This document shows, piece after piece, positions 24,117 to 36,933 of a stretch of DNA of 64,000 nt. The DNA lies in the NCBI GenBank assembly GCA_034769895.1, contig CM068367.1, positions 125,587,927 through 125,651,926 of the forward strand, in the 5' to 3' direction. Made by a program: the position numbers and the translations under genes. The first letter of the stretch is position 1. The number at the start of each line of letters is the position of its first letter. This DNA is from Magicicada septendecula. Taxonomy: Eukaryota > Arthropoda > Insecta > Hemiptera > Cicadidae. Under the pieces are notes generated by a model that saw nothing but the letters and a program-made list of their open reading frames with translations, was not told where the DNA came from and made no database searches.

Positions 24117-25500
24117 TGTAACGTGTCTAAAATTGGGTCATTTTATTTCCTACCGTATGGGGTATTCGTATATTTATTTATTTCATTTTGTGTGGGATTT
24201 TATAAATTTATTGTGAAAGTTTTATTATACGACCAATGTTATTTCCATTACCACAGAACACATGGCAAGTGAAACAGTGTTAGAACAAAGCAGAGACGCA
24301 GTTACGGTATTGTGTAACTCGGCAAAGGAATGCATACCCCCTTCGAATTTCTCAGAACTCTGTATATGTGTGTCGATGCACGTGCGCCACTACTCAAACA
24401 GGCACTCGGGGGACGCGGTCAGCCCGAAAACCAAGATGGCTAGAGAACAAATTTATTCATCGTCTCCTTAGCTGTCCTCAGGAAATGCTGCTAAGGACCG
24501 CCCACTTTAATGATGTCAGCCAGTGCCTAGCTGAAATCGTCTGCTATCTTAACTTCAAAAAACTACATGCATAGCATGGGACGAAACTGTGACGAACAAA
24601 TGACAGGCATTGGTTTCCTCAACAACAACGAAAATCAGGTGGCAGTGAACCGCCGCTTTCTCCCGCTCGCGGTCCACGTTAGGTGGTCTACATTAGTCAG
24701 AGACGCTAAGTGTGCACGTTATCTAGCAACAGGGTTCACATCCAGCCGTAGTTGTTACACGCGGCCCGGTCGGTTTGTACTGTTCAAGTATGAGTAACCA
24801 AATGAAATAACGTCTTCATACTGACCGGGACCCGAGGAAGTAACGAATATATAACGAATGCAGTGCCGTGGTCAGTGAGTGAAATATATAAGGTGTCGGG
24901 ACTAACGAAACGAGAACGCGTGTTCGGGCGAGGCCTCGATATAGATATATTTGCGTATTTAAAGAACAAATGGGATTTTCAGAACATAAGGTACTGTAAA
25001 TAATAAGAGAGAATGAGCAGGCTGGGCTGTACTTATAAGTGTATATAATTATCATATAATCATTCTATTAACATGTCTACACTAAGAACAATAAACGTAA
25101 TTAATTCAGATACAAATGTAATACCATAATGCAATCATCATGTTTACCATGAATCATAGTTTTATTTTGAATATTAAAAGTATTCACTTAATCATTAAAA
25201 TGTGTTAGACTAAGTTATTTCGTCATTACCACGTTCTCATTTCTGTGTTGCGAAATTCGTCTAATGGACCGGAATCTTTCTGAGTGATTAATTGGGTGGG
25301 GTCAGATTGCTAAATTGTCCGTTTTATTTAAGGTGGAGTGTAGAGGTTTTCGATATTTTATCCTATATAAAAAATAATCGTGGCGACCTTGGTCTTCTGG
25401 TAAAATTTGGATATGGTAAGTAATTGATTGCGTACAGGTAAGTCCTGGCAGTGGATATTATGTATTTATATATTTCAGCGTCTTTTTTTTTATTGGTACA
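24117..25500 (+). mobile_element. 3' LTR of B (copy 2)
   Basis: 1384 bp, the same length as the copy 1 LTR. Starts TGTAACGTG after the purine tract and ends TTGGTACA, directly before A pol. Confidence 0.75.
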
Positions 25501-27291
25501 ACAGCCAAGTTTCAACCACAATTATCTGCTAAAAACAAATGGACCTGGGGTGAGGAACAAGATATTACTTTCCACTTGATAAAAGAAAAGTTTCTGGAGA
25601 GCGTTATACTTCGTCACCCAGATTTTAAGAAACCATTCTTTTTAAATTGCAATGCTAGCGACATAAGCTTAGGTACAACATTATACCAGGAAGATGAGGA
25701 GGGTCAACATCTGGTAATAAGCTTCGCTAGTCGCACGCTGAATCAATGCGAAAAGAATTATAATGTAACCGAAAAGGAATTGCTTAGCATGGTGTTCGCA
25801 TGCAGCAAGTTCCGAACATACATTCTCGGGTATCAAGTCACTGTTCGTACTGATCATAAATCCATCTCGTTTCTACGTAGGTGCAAATTGAGTCACGGCC
25901 GATTGGCTAGATGGGTACTCACCCTACAAGAATATCATTTAAAATGGGAGTATATTCCGGGAAAAAAGAATGTGGTAGCAGATGTATTATCACGGATAAA
26001 TTTGGAAGACCAGACCTTCGAGGGAGAGAAGGAGAGCTTGGTTAAAATTTACAACCTATTTAAAACCAGATCCGATCTACAAGCTCTATTAATAAACATC
26101 CGTATCCACCAACAGTCTGACCCTAAACTGAAAAACATCATAAGTCGATTGGAAGCCGACAATGACACCGTTTCCAAATACTACCATATAAATAAAGGAA
26201 TATTATTCATAAAAACGGCTTTGGATGAAGAGACATGGAAGGTGATAATTCCGCACCAAATCGAAAAGGAAGTCATAGTAGATTATCATATCAGGTATGG
26301 TCATATGGGAGCGCTAAAAGTGATACAGGCTTTAGAAGAAAACTGCAAAATAAAGGATATCAACCGAAAGGTGAGAAATTACCTAAAGTCTTGCAATATT
26401 TGTCAGTGTGTCAAGGTAAACAATGAGAAGAAAGAGGGTATAATGATACCTATTACCTCAAATACAAAACTAGAAAAAGTGTTCCTAGATATCTGCGGGT
26501 CATTTCCCCGTAGCGGCGGTCGACACAGGTATAAGTACCTAATAATAATCATGGACCATTATACGAAGTACATAAAGCTATATCCGGTTAATCGGGCAAC
26601 AACAGCGAAAGTTCTTGCGGTCATCACAGACTTGTATGTGCCAGAGATCGGTAGACCATCTTCAATTATTACCGAACATGGTACTCAATTTAAGGGAAGG
26701 AGATGGCGAGACACATTATTATCACTTGGGATCAAAACCTATAAGACGTCAGTCTACCACCCAAGTAGTAATCCGGCTGAAAGGGTACTGAGAGAAGTGG
26801 GTAGGATCTTGCGGACGTACTGTCACAACCAACAGAAAAAGTGGCAAGAGTACTTACCAGCAACAGAAAAATTTCTAAATTTCGCCCACCATCCAGCTAT
26901 AGGGATTACACCTTACTCAGCCATGTATGAGAAGCCAACTCCCCGAGAAATTGAAGAAATAATCGAGTTTCCACCAAACAACGATCACAAATTTAACCAG
27001 TTGAAATTCTATAACAAGGTGGCTGAAGAACAAATAAAACGGCAAGCCAAATATCAAAAGGCAATAGGGCGTATAATAACTTACAAAGAGGGTGAGAAAG
27101 TTCTCTTAAAAAATCGAGAACTGCCCAGCACCCTAGAAGGGATAACCAAAAAGTTATTATTGCTCTATACAGGCCCATATGTTGTGGTAAAGGATAATCA
27201 TAATAATACTTATGAACTGAGAGAAATAGTTTCCGGAAGAGTTAAAGGTGTGTACAATCAAGCATCTATGAAAAAGTACTATGAAGAATAA
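25501..27291 (+). pseudogene. Element A pol fragment: RNase H and integrase (copy 2)
   Basis: Same 5'-truncated RNase H, H2C2 and integrase reading frame as at 9794-11584, with the same Asn in place of the first RNase H Asp and the same Glu in place of the middle integrase Asp. It differs by one visible residue (Asp to Glu in the C-terminal part). Sharing the catalytic changes shows they predate the duplication. Confidence 0.9.
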
Positions 27292-27306
27292 GTTTAGAAT
27301 TTTGAA

Positions 27307-28007
27307 AACACAAAAAATTCAAAAATAAAAGTAAGAACATCTTACAACCAAATAATTATGAGAAAAAACTTTATGGCAAAATAAAAGAAAGAATTTTTAA
27401 CACAAACAAATTCAAAAACAATTGTAAGAACATCTTACTACCAAATATTTTTGAGAAAAAACTTTATGGCAAAAACAAAAGAAAGATTTTGAATTTTAAT
27501 ACACAAAAAATTCTGAAACAATAGTAAGAACATCTTACTACCAAATATTTATAAGAAAAAACTTTATGGCAAAATAAAAGAAAGATTTTGGAATTTAATA
27601 TACAAAAAATTTAAAAATAAATTTGACCAACTTACTATAACTAATTTTGTGAAAAAACTGTATGGTAATTAATTAAGAAGAATTTGAATTTAGAGAAATA
27701 CCAAAAAAATTCAGAAATAATTGTAAGATCACCTTACGACACACAATTTTGAAGAGATACCATTTGGAATAATTAAAAAGGAAGAATTAGAATTATATAT
27801 AACAAAAAATTAAAAATTAAGTAAGCACATCTTACTATAAACAATTTTGAAGGAAACAATTTTGGAAATAAATGAATTAAACAGAATTTGAATTTTGATA
27901 AAACGTCAAAACTTTGAAACAAAATAAGATCAACTTATTACAATGATTTATGAGAAATGTTATGGAAATAGATGAAAAGAAGAATTTGAATTTTGCATGA
28001 ATCTAAC
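27307..28007 (+). repeat. Hairpin repeat array, second copy
   Basis: Same roughly 100-bp units with GTAAG-n5-CTTAC inverted repeats as at 11600-12300, in the same position after the pol stop codon. Confidence 0.78.
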
Positions 28008-28795
28008 TAAGTTCTAAAAATAAATATGTTCCATTTATAATTAAATTTAGAAGAAAATAAAATGAATAATTCAGAAAAAAGAATTAAATTTAATCCAGAA
28101 TAAATGTGAATATCTAGCATTTGAAGGAGTAGAGAAGAAAAACAAAAAAGAGTGTGATATACAAGAGAAGGCAAAAATTTGGAAACAAAGAGAAGAATCT
28201 GTTATTATAATAAAATTATAAAAACTCCAGAAAGAAAAACAATAAAATAATAATGAGAACAACCTATGACTAATTACTTATGGAACGATAATGGAAACAG
28301 TTAATCAAGAAAAAGGAATACGATATTACTCAGTTCTGAAGAAGCAAAGAAGAACAACTCATACCAAACATATGGAGAAAATGATTTTGGACAAATGATA
28401 ATAATAAAACCTATATGAAATGCAAAGGGAAGAAGTACCACATGAAATATAATATAAATGAATTAATGTTAATGAATGCGAAGGCGGATTAATAACTTTC
28501 TAAGAGAAAGGAAAGAACAAAATGTTTAAATAAAATGATCAAAATAACAACCTGAATATCTAATATAAAGATACAAATTTAAAAAATTAAATATAATAAA
28601 ATAAGATCATTCAAATAATTAATAAGAAAATACTATATATAAAGACCATGCTAACACTGTAATTAACCAGAAGGAAGTATAAAGAGAATTCAGATGGAGA
28701 AGGAAAAGAGTTACACTATAACTAGTAACAAGAATTATTAAGAGAAGTTTTCAACCATAATTAAAATAAATATATCAGACAAGTTAAGAGTTCAG

Positions 28796-28842
<47 letters not shown>

Positions 28843-29396
28843 GAGGATAATAAGAATTAAGAAGATTTATTAAGATAGAAAATGTGAGATAATCTGAGAA
28901 ACGACGAAGTGAAGAATCCAAAGATATTTTTATTAGTCGAAAATGAGACTACTTTTTATTTATTTATTTGATGACTGACTGAAGATAATTCCAGCAGCAT
29001 TATGTTTTTTGAGCAGAGATGAATGTGCCTCTGGACTCAAACTGTAGAAGTGGAGTATGGCCAGCAGAGTTGGGTAGCCTACAGTGCCCCTCTGAACTGC
29101 CCCAGCCCACGTGATAGGGAATGTTAGGGAATTAATATCCCAAGGATGCAACACGAAGTTTATAAAGAAAGAAAATGTATAACAATAATAATAATATATT
29201 TCAGAAGACACTAACTATCCAAGAAGGATCAAAAGTCAGATAAGTGACTATATATATAAAATTTATTAAACTCAAATATAAAAAGTCGATATAGAAATGG
29301 AGAGGAAAATGAAATATAAAAATTAATGAAATTATCATAAGAAATTATTTCATCCATAAACATGTCTGAAATAATTACTTCTGGAGGGGAGCAATC

Positions 29397-30392
29397 TGTA
29401 GCGTGACAGATAAACACATAATAATGAATGGCATTGATCATTAGAATAATATAAGATAATAACATTAAATCCGAAGAAAGCATTAAAATAATATAAAGAA
29501 TTAATTCAGAGCAACCGTGCAGAACAATCATGGATATTAAAAGTATAAGTTCGAATAAAAGAAATGTTACTAGTGATGAATCATCAAAACCAGTTTAATA
29601 ACTCAAGGTTTAAAAATATAACCCAGGAAGGTAAGGAGTAAATAAGGAAGCAACCCAGAGTATTACTAAACCCACAACGAGTATAAGGAATAAATAAAAC
29701 GAAACCCAGAACAAGGCAAGATCCACCATAAAAGGTGAGGTATTTAAAGAAACCAGAAGAGTAGATGAAGAAGCAACCCCAAGAAACCCGATGACATCCA
29801 GAAGAAGATGAAGAACATACAATTCAAAGAAGCCAGAAGAAAAGAAGACATCATTGAAGAAAGAAGAAGAAGACAGCATCCAGAAGAAGAAGGAATGCTC
29901 TTATAAAAAACACCCGTATCCCCATATCCCAAAATAAATAAAAATATAACGAAATATTCATGAAAAGAAACCACATGTACAATAAAAATAAGAATGAAAG
30001 TGTATAGAGTAAGAGTTGCCAGTGGACCAAGGTGAAACAATAATATAATACCCAAGGAACAAATCTTCATTGTAACCCACAAACCAAATTTCTTGATGTT
30101 AATAAGACTAAACAACCATTTAGAAATAGCATCAAGAAGTGTAAAGTGAACCAGTGCTAGTTTGTGTATTGTAAAAAATAAACCTTATGTTTCATTCTTG
30201 GCATCCACAAACTGTGTAGATAATGAAAAATACAACTTTTTAGTGACTTATGATTTGTACAAGAGGGAATATAATACATGTAATAATATCAAGCTGTCAA
30301 TCTGTTTGAAATGACATTTATGTAAATGATGAGTAAGAACAGAAGCAGACACAGGATTAAACACAAAGTGACAGGGTACAATTACCCTAAAC
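29397..30392 (+). mobile_element. LTR of element A, first segment (copy 3 unit)
   Basis: Starts TGTAGCG after the purine tract and ends with the hAT target duplication at 30385-30392. The last array copy contains the only complete A LTR of the array, spread over 29397-30392, 34497-35303 and 36934 to about 38445. Confidence 0.65.
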
Positions 30393-30716
30393 CAGTGGTT
30401 CCCAAACTGTGGGTCGCGGGATCTATTCAGGTGGGTCGCCGGACGACTTTTAAAATATCTAAGTAAAATATCTTACCGACTGAAAAAAATATGAAAGTGT
30501 ATTTCAAGAGGAAAGTTTTATAATCTGAAAAATCTGTCAGTCTTGGGACTGCTGACAGAAGTGTTAACTTAAATAACATGGTTACTGAATAATATATGTT
30601 GTCTTTATAAGTGACCGCTCTGCAATATTAATAATTAATATAAAAACTCTTGTGCATAATAAAAATCTTTTTTCTGTACTTGTGCACAAAACTTGGTGCA
30701 TAATTTTTAGTGTACA

Positions 30717-30721
<5 letters not shown>

Positions 30722-30758
<37 letters not shown>

Positions 30759-30973
30759 GGCGCTACAGCCCAAGTCGGGCCCTGGCCTCCACCAATCTCC
30801 GCCTCCAATCCACTCTATCCACTGCAACCCTCCTCCAGTCTCTTATCCCCATGTCTCTCGCGTCCTCTGCAACGCCATCTTCCCACCTCTTCCTCGGTCT
30901 ACCTCTAGGTCTCGTTCCCTCCCATGTACCCAGCAAAGCCCTCTTAGGGTTCCTGCCACCCTCCATTCTCATA
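30722..30973 (-). mobile_element. 5'-truncated non-LTR tail, second copy
   Basis: Same insertion as at 15038-15319, with the 13-bp duplications agtgtacaataat at 30709-30721 and 30974-30986. The simple-repeat tail is about 33 bp instead of about 63 bp. The shared target site shows that it was duplicated with the array rather than inserted again. Confidence 0.82.
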
Positions 30974-32007
30974 AGTGTACAATAATATCGTGTACAATTC
31001 TCATGTGCACAAACCATACCATGCCTTCGAAGTTATGCGTGAACAAACAGAAAAAAATATATACAGGTCAAATTGAGAACCTCCTCCTTTTTCGAAGTCG
31101 GTTAAAAATAACACTTTTGTTTATTATCTTACATTTTCAATATACTTCTTACTGGTAAAACTGGGTTCATGCACAGACAGATTGTGCACAGAAAGTTTTT
31201 CATCGCATAATTATTTAATTTTATTTTGTACACTTAACAAAAATAAACAAAATGAATTATACACCGTGCACGAATAATTGTGCATGAGCAATTATTAAAG
31301 TGAAAAACTTTCTGTGCACAATATTTCGTGCAAAATGTGAAAAAATTATTAACTCGTTTTTAAAATTGAACATACTGAACTTTTTCTTTTAACAAATTTA
31401 ATTTTGATAGCCATTTTGATTATTGAGACAAAATATCTTGTTAAACCTTGAAAATTCTTTTGGTAAAATTTACCATTCATTATTTGTAATCTCCTTTACC
31501 ATTTGCACGTATACTTTTAGTCCCTAATTATTCTCTAAATTTAAATTTACATTCCCCGCTAAAGAATTCAATTTTTCCCTCTCCTCTGCTATAAGAAGAG
31601 TGGGAAAGAACATGGGATGCAGAGAGGGGGAAATTGTTACGGATTCTCGTCGCATTTCTTTCTGATGACGTCACATTCTACCGATTCACTCCCATGTAAA
31701 TTTTTTCCCTCCTCTGCTATAAGAAGTTAACACTTCAAAAGTTATGTACAAAACCCATTCTAAACAAGAAACCAATGTGGCTAATAACGCGCAGCCATAG
31801 GATTCGTTCGTAATTGCGATATGGCAACGCCACGTCCCCTTCCACTTGCGACAAGTGTCAGATGAGTAACCTTGAGTTGATTTAGTCTTTCTCTGACTGT
31901 GGGATCGTACGTTATTTGCTTGTTGTTTAGTCAAGTGTGTTCATGCGTGTTTATAGTGGCGGTTTGTTTTATTTTATACCATATTTCTATTTTCTATTTA
32001 TTTCACT

Positions 32008-34226
32008 ATGGACGCGTGGATTAAGACTGGATCGTGCCATAAAAGACAGACTTCAGTTAATTATGACGAACCTTCCACATCCGGTACCAGTGCTTCATGT
32101 AATACACCTAAAGGTGACAGTGTTAGTGAAGTTAGCGAACTGAACTCCTTCCTGAAGAAGGCAAAACCCTGCTTTCGTAAATACAACGCTGACTGTTTGA
32201 AATATGGGTTTGTGTTTTGTGGCACACCGCTTCCTCAGTGTGTTGTGTGTTTTGAAGTACTTGCTAATAAAAGTATGAAACCCTCAAAACTGGAAAGACA
32301 TTTATCAAGAAAACATGCAGAATACGTAAGTAAGCCAATCGATTTTTTCCAGAACAAAAAACGAGAATTTTTAAAGTCAAAATCAGTGATGACAAAATCG
32401 ACTTCTGGTGAACAAAATAAGCAAACTACAATCGCTTCATATCGACTATCCTTATTGATAGCCAAAAAGGGGGCAGCTCACACCGTAGGAGAGGATATTA
32501 TTTTACCAGCGGCCAAAATAATATCTGATGCTTTATTTAGCGAAAAGCAAACAAAACTAATTGGTGAAATACCCCTATCAAACACAACGGTAAAGAGAAG
32601 AATCGATGAAATGTCAGATTTTGTGAAACAGTCCATGATAACAGTTTTAAAGCAAAGTGAGTACTTTTCACTTCAGCTTGATGAAAGCACAGATGTAGCT
32701 GGCGAGGCTATTCTGTTAGCTTTTGTTAGGTTTGAATTTGATGGGAGGATAGAAGAAGAAATGCTCTTTTGTAAATGTTTGCCATCGACAACAACGGGGG
32801 AAGAAATTTTTAAATGTCTTGATGGCTTTATACTAGAAAATGAAATAGAGTGGTCAAAATGTGTTGCACTGATGACTGATGGTGCCCGTGCTATGTCTGG
32901 CATTTACTCAGGTTTGATTGCCAAAGTTAGGGCAGTTGCCCCTTCTGTTCAGTGGACTCACTGTAGCCTGCACCGAGAGGCCCTTGTACTTAAAGGTCTG
33001 GCCGAAAGCCTAAAGAAAATCCTTAATGATGCAGTGAAAATTGTGAATTTCATTAAATCAAGACCTAAAAATTCAAGACTGTTTGCCATACTGTGCGATG
33101 AGATGGGCAATGAGCACAAAACACTTCTCCTGCACTGTGAAATACGCTGGCTGTCAAGAGGGAAAGTGCTATCAAGGTTATTTGAGCTTCGAGATGAACT
33201 GAGAATGTTTTTGTTGGAGCACAAAAGTGATGCGAAATCTGTGAGCAGTTTTTTGGAAATGTTAAATGAAGAAAACTGGCTAATACGGCTTTCAAATTTG
33301 GGTGACATATTCAGTGCTCTCAATATCCTCAATTTATCGCTGCAAGGGAAGGATGTCCACAAGTTCTATGTTCAAGATAAAATAGAAGCAACTATTAAAA
33401 AACTTGAAAGATGGTCCAGTAAAGTGAAAGACAGTTGTTTTGATGCATTCCCACTCCTCAATGACTTCTTAGAAACATATGGAATCAAAGTTAACGAGGA
33501 AACTGCAACTGCCATGAAGGAACATCTTGAAGCACTGGCCTCTAGTTTCAGGTAATTATTCTCAAATGATTTTACTAATAACCACTTAGATTTGAAGTAT
33601 TTCTTATTAAACATAAGTCTTATTATTTTCATGATATTATTTTTCACCCAATAAAGAAAAGTAACAATTAAGTTCTACCGCTTCTTTATTTAAAATGATA
33701 ATGGTTACGGGTTAATGTTTTAAGTTTAAGGTTTTTACGAACTGATATTTTTACGTTAGGCCCATTGAAAGTTGTTTGTTTATGCAAGAGTATTACTTAA
33801 AATTGGTTCTTGTTTTAGGAGTTACTTTCCAAGAATTCCTGATGAATTGTTATGGATAAGAAATCCGTTTGTAGAGGACAACCTTAAAAAGCTAAAACTG
33901 TCAGCATCTGAGGAAGACTCCCTGATGGAACTATCATGTGATTCTTCTTTGAAAACTTTCTTTAAAGACTCAAGCCTAATCCCATTTTGGATAAAAATAA
34001 AGGGAGAGTATCGAGTGCTTGCAAATATAGCTTTGAAGGAATTAATGGGATTCACAACTACTTACTTATGCGAGCGTGCATTTTCTAGTTTTTTTTTTTT
34101 TTTAAAAACAAATATAGAAACAAACTTTGCGTGGAAAACGATTTACGCCTAAAACTAATAAGCTTCAATCCAGATATAGAAAGTATCATTAACACCAAGA
34201 CTAAACAATACCACAAATCTCATTGA
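32008..34226 (+). pseudogene. hAT transposase, frameshifted copy 3
   Basis: Exon 1 32008-33551, intron 33552-33818, exon 2 from 33819. The sequence matches the intact copy except that the T run (15 T) is followed by five A instead of three. The two extra bases shift the frame, and translation ends at 34152 rather than at the normal stop at 34224-34226. The BED finger and both core Asp residues are intact. The last part of the dimerisation region is lost. Confidence 0.87.
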
Positions 34227-34496
34227 GTTTACCATTTAATTTGTATAAAATAAATTTCTTATTGGACAAAATATTGTTTCTTTACTTTAATAATGTTCCC
34301 TTCACCATTTTAAAAATTCTTACTCAGCAAAGCATTTGCACACATAATAAAAACTTCAGTTTCATATTACATATAATTTTACGTGTATATATATACACAA
34401 CGTAGTGGTAGTGTATATATATATATACATACTGGGTCGCGAAAATTTTTCCAGAAAGATTGTGGGTCCCATTACAAAAAAGATTGGGAACCACTG

Positions 34497-35303
34497 CCCT
34501 AAACCATATTAAAAACAGTTTAAAAACTGAGTAATTAAATTTAATATAAGAAATAGAATAAGAATGTAGAAAATAAGTTTTGTTTATTTGAAATAAGAAT
34601 TTTAAAAATGTATTAGTAATAAGAACCTTTTAATAAGTTTAGAACCACTAACATCCTAATTGTAAAATATTTATTACTTGTATTGGTGTTAATGGTTGAA
34701 TAGGATGTTAGCATGGAAAAAACATTCTTTGTAAATAATATTTCTGTATTAGTATTAAGCTTTGTTTATAAAAAATGTCTAATTAGTTTGAAAACAACCA
34801 TTATTTAAAATTATTTCTTATCTGTTAATAGTATTGAAACAGGTACTAATTGTTATTATGTTTAATAGAAAAAATGTTTAATTTATATTACAATGTGAAA
34901 AAGTCAGAGAGGGTATAACTAAATATGTATTGTTTATATAAAAATTTGTATGAAAAAATTGTTAAGAATCTAGGCAAAATGATGAAAACTAAACATCATT
35001 AAAATTGAGAAACTAAGTACTTAAATACATTTAAACTGAAGGGATTTAGATAACATAAACCAGAAACAAAGCCATATAATTAGAAATACAACTTAGAAAG
35101 ATTTTAAAAAATTATAGACAGAATTATAAATAAAAATGGAAATGACAGAACTCAAAAATTTGGAGAGGGGAGTCATATATTCCAAATAATATTTTAAAAC
35201 TTAACCAATTCATATAATTGCAAGAAATTGAGGGAATATAAACCTTTTATAACAATATGAGATTAATAATCATAAATATAACTTAAAAATGGCAGAATTT
35301 ATG
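34497..35303 (+). mobile_element. LTR of element A, middle segment (copy 3 unit)
   Basis: A LTR sequence between hAT and the B fragment. Continued at 36934 after the B fragment. No gene. Confidence 0.72.
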
Positions 35304-36933
35304 TATTATGTATTTATATATTTCGGCGTCTTTTTTTTTATTGTTACAAATGGCTCTCGCTGCCAGGATTTTCGTTTAATTGTAATTTTATACGAGATAG
35401 ACCTATTTTAATACACAGAAAATAGGATGTGGTAATGACGAATTTATAAAAATTTTTTTTATCGTACATAATTAAGTAGATTATTAATATTTTGAATATG
35501 AGTCATAAAAAATGTCAAATAATGAGAATAAAATAAATGAAAATAGCGTCGAAAATTTTGACGACTCAAATATGAGCAATTTTGAAACACATTCGACTCA
35601 AAGTGTGAGTCAGAATGAAACAGAAATAAGTGAAACAGAATCAAGAATTATGGATGAAGGAATTCATTCAACGCCAATTCAGAATAAAAACTCTGATAAC
35701 AATAATATGATGAAATATTTATGTAGCATGCAGGCGATGTTAGAGTTAAAATTTAACGAAATAAAGAGTGATTCAAATATTAGATATAATGAAATAAATG
35801 CTAGACTTGATGAGAAATTCGAGGTTCAAAAGAACAGTCTTGATGAGTTAACAAACCAAATTAAAGAAATGAATAAATGTTGTAAAAATACCCATGAAAC
35901 AATAAAAAATAGTTTGTGTAAATTAGAACAGAGTGTGGAGAGAATGGAAGTAGTTGTGATGAATCCAGAGAAAAATAAAACAAATGAAAATTGTAGTGAC
36001 AAATGTAAAAATACGATACCAGATAAAGAATTAATAAATAAAAATGATGTTGTTGAAAATAATGAGAATAATAATATAATTGAAAATGTCATATCAGAGA
36101 GTACTGATGAGTTTGTGGAATGTGAGTATGAGATGTTAAGATGTGTTAGTGAGTTAGAGAGAGAGAGGAAAAATAATGTTGTAGTAGAGTGGGGACAGGG
36201 GGTAGATTTTCCCTTTATTATTGATGATGATTATTTAATGAATTCACAAGTGTTGTTTTTGAAGGGGCAGAGTCCCGTATTGATGGATGAATTGAGGTGT
36301 TTATTTTTGTTGAGTAATGGTGTACCCTCTGTCCGGAATAATTGTGAGAGTGTGGTGTGGTGTTATGAAGAGAGAGAATTAAACAGAGAACTGTATGTGG
36401 AGAAAGTAACCGAATTGTATTTTTTGAATAGAAAGTATGAGGAATGGAATGAAAGTTTAAAAGTATATTTGAGTAATGGTGACTATAATGAGTTGACAAA
36501 AGTATTTAACCCGATAAGGAGCGAATTTACCGATGGAGATGTAACAAATATGCCTAATGTAGACTGGTTGAATGAGTATTCTGGTAAAATGAGTGAGTTT
36601 GGTTGTTCTGGTTATGACACACAAAATAACCATTTGTTTGTCGATAAAAATCAACAGTATTGTATAAAACCAAGACTTATCTGGGACGATGGAGGTTAAA
36701 CTGTAAAACAATAAAAGACAGTGATAAACATTATGTTTTATGGTTTTTGACATGGCAAATTTGGACAATGAAGTGTGGAAAAACTGAACAGTAAATAACA
36801 AAAGTCTGTAAATAAAAATATAGTGAATTTATTTGTGTGCATTGTGGAATGTTAAGTAAATAATGTGTGTACGTAAGATGATTGTTGTAATAATAATATT
36901 GAAATATTTGCAAGTTAAATAAATATCAGAATG
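35304..36933 (+). mobile_element. Element B fragment inside the A LTR
   Basis: 1.63 kb containing the 45-bp LTR remnant (35304-35348), the primer-binding-site candidate, the coiled-coil ORF and about 230 bp beyond it. A LTR flanks both sides, and the uninterrupted site is seen in A' near 62115 (tataatgacagg). Both junctions show short microhomology and no convincing target duplication. This looks like a captured fragment rather than a normal integration. Confidence 0.7.
35512..36699 (+). CDS. B-element coiled-coil ORF (Gag-like), copy 3
   Basis: Intact 395-codon frame, the same protein as at 4155-5342: acidic low-complexity N terminus, coiled coil at about residues 70-150, Trp/Cys-containing C-terminal half. 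It follows the LTR remnant and primer-binding-site candidate, but the rest of B is missing, so a transcript would depend on surrounding A LTR signals. Family unknown. Confidence 0.6.
   Translation: MSNNENKINENSVENFDDSNMSNFETHSTQSVSQNETEISETESRIMDEGIHSTPIQNKNSDNNNMMKYLCSMQAMLELKFNEIKSDSNIRYNEINARLDEKFEVQKNSLDELTNQIKEMNKCCKNTHETIKNSLCKLEQSVERMEVVVMNPEKNKTNENCSDKCKNTIPDKELINKNDVVENNENNNIIENVISESTDEFVECEYEMLRCVSELERERKNNVVVEWGQGVDFPFIIDDDYLMNSQVLFLKGQSPVLMDELRCLFLLSNGVPSVRNNCESVVWCYEERELNRELYVEKVTELYFLNRKYEEWNESLKVYLSNGDYNELTKVFNPIRSEFTDGDVTNMPNVDWLNEYSGKMSEFGCSGYDTQNNHLFVDKNQQYCIKPRLIWDDGG

Larger units (their letters stand above)
9794..25500. repeat. Tandem 15.7-kb unit, copy 2 (complete)
   Basis: A complete unit of 15707 bp: A pol fragment, hairpin spacer, A LTR part, complete hAT element with a nested non-LTR insertion, A LTR part, B element. 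It ends with the B LTR terminus tattggtaca followed directly by the next A pol fragment. It carries the only hAT transposase gene with an intact frame, and the only B ORF with an internal stop. Confidence 0.93.
19653..25500 (+). mobile_element. LTR element B, copy 2
   Basis: Same structure as the first copy: 45-bp LTR remnant (19653-19697), primer-binding-site candidate, coiled-coil ORF (here broken), non-coding body and full LTR 24117-25500. The right end abuts A pol at 25501. Confidence 0.75.
30393..34496 (+). mobile_element. hAT (ZBED-type) transposon, third copy
   Basis: Ends cagtggttccc...gggaaccactg with ccctaaac on both sides. Near the left end it lacks 18 bp between two gtgggtcgcg repeats that the copy at 14691 retains. 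The (CT)n tail of its nested non-LTR insertion (30722-30973) is about half as long. The transposase is frameshifted. Confidence 0.9.
25501..36933. repeat. Tandem 15.7-kb unit, copy 3 (terminal, truncated)
   Basis: Follows copy 2 with the same content up to about 230 bp after the B ORF. At 36930-36934 the B sequence stops within a 4-5-bp microhomology (aatga) and A LTR sequence resumes. The resumed sequence matches the diverged LTR at about 62118 onward. This copy is therefore the downstream end of the array. Confidence 0.9.

Noticed and set aside
1..36933. CRISPR-like or satellite interpretation of the repeats
   Set aside because: The 15.7-kb units contain complete transposon structures, and the small repeats have no regular spacer/repeat pattern. 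The context is eukaryotic.
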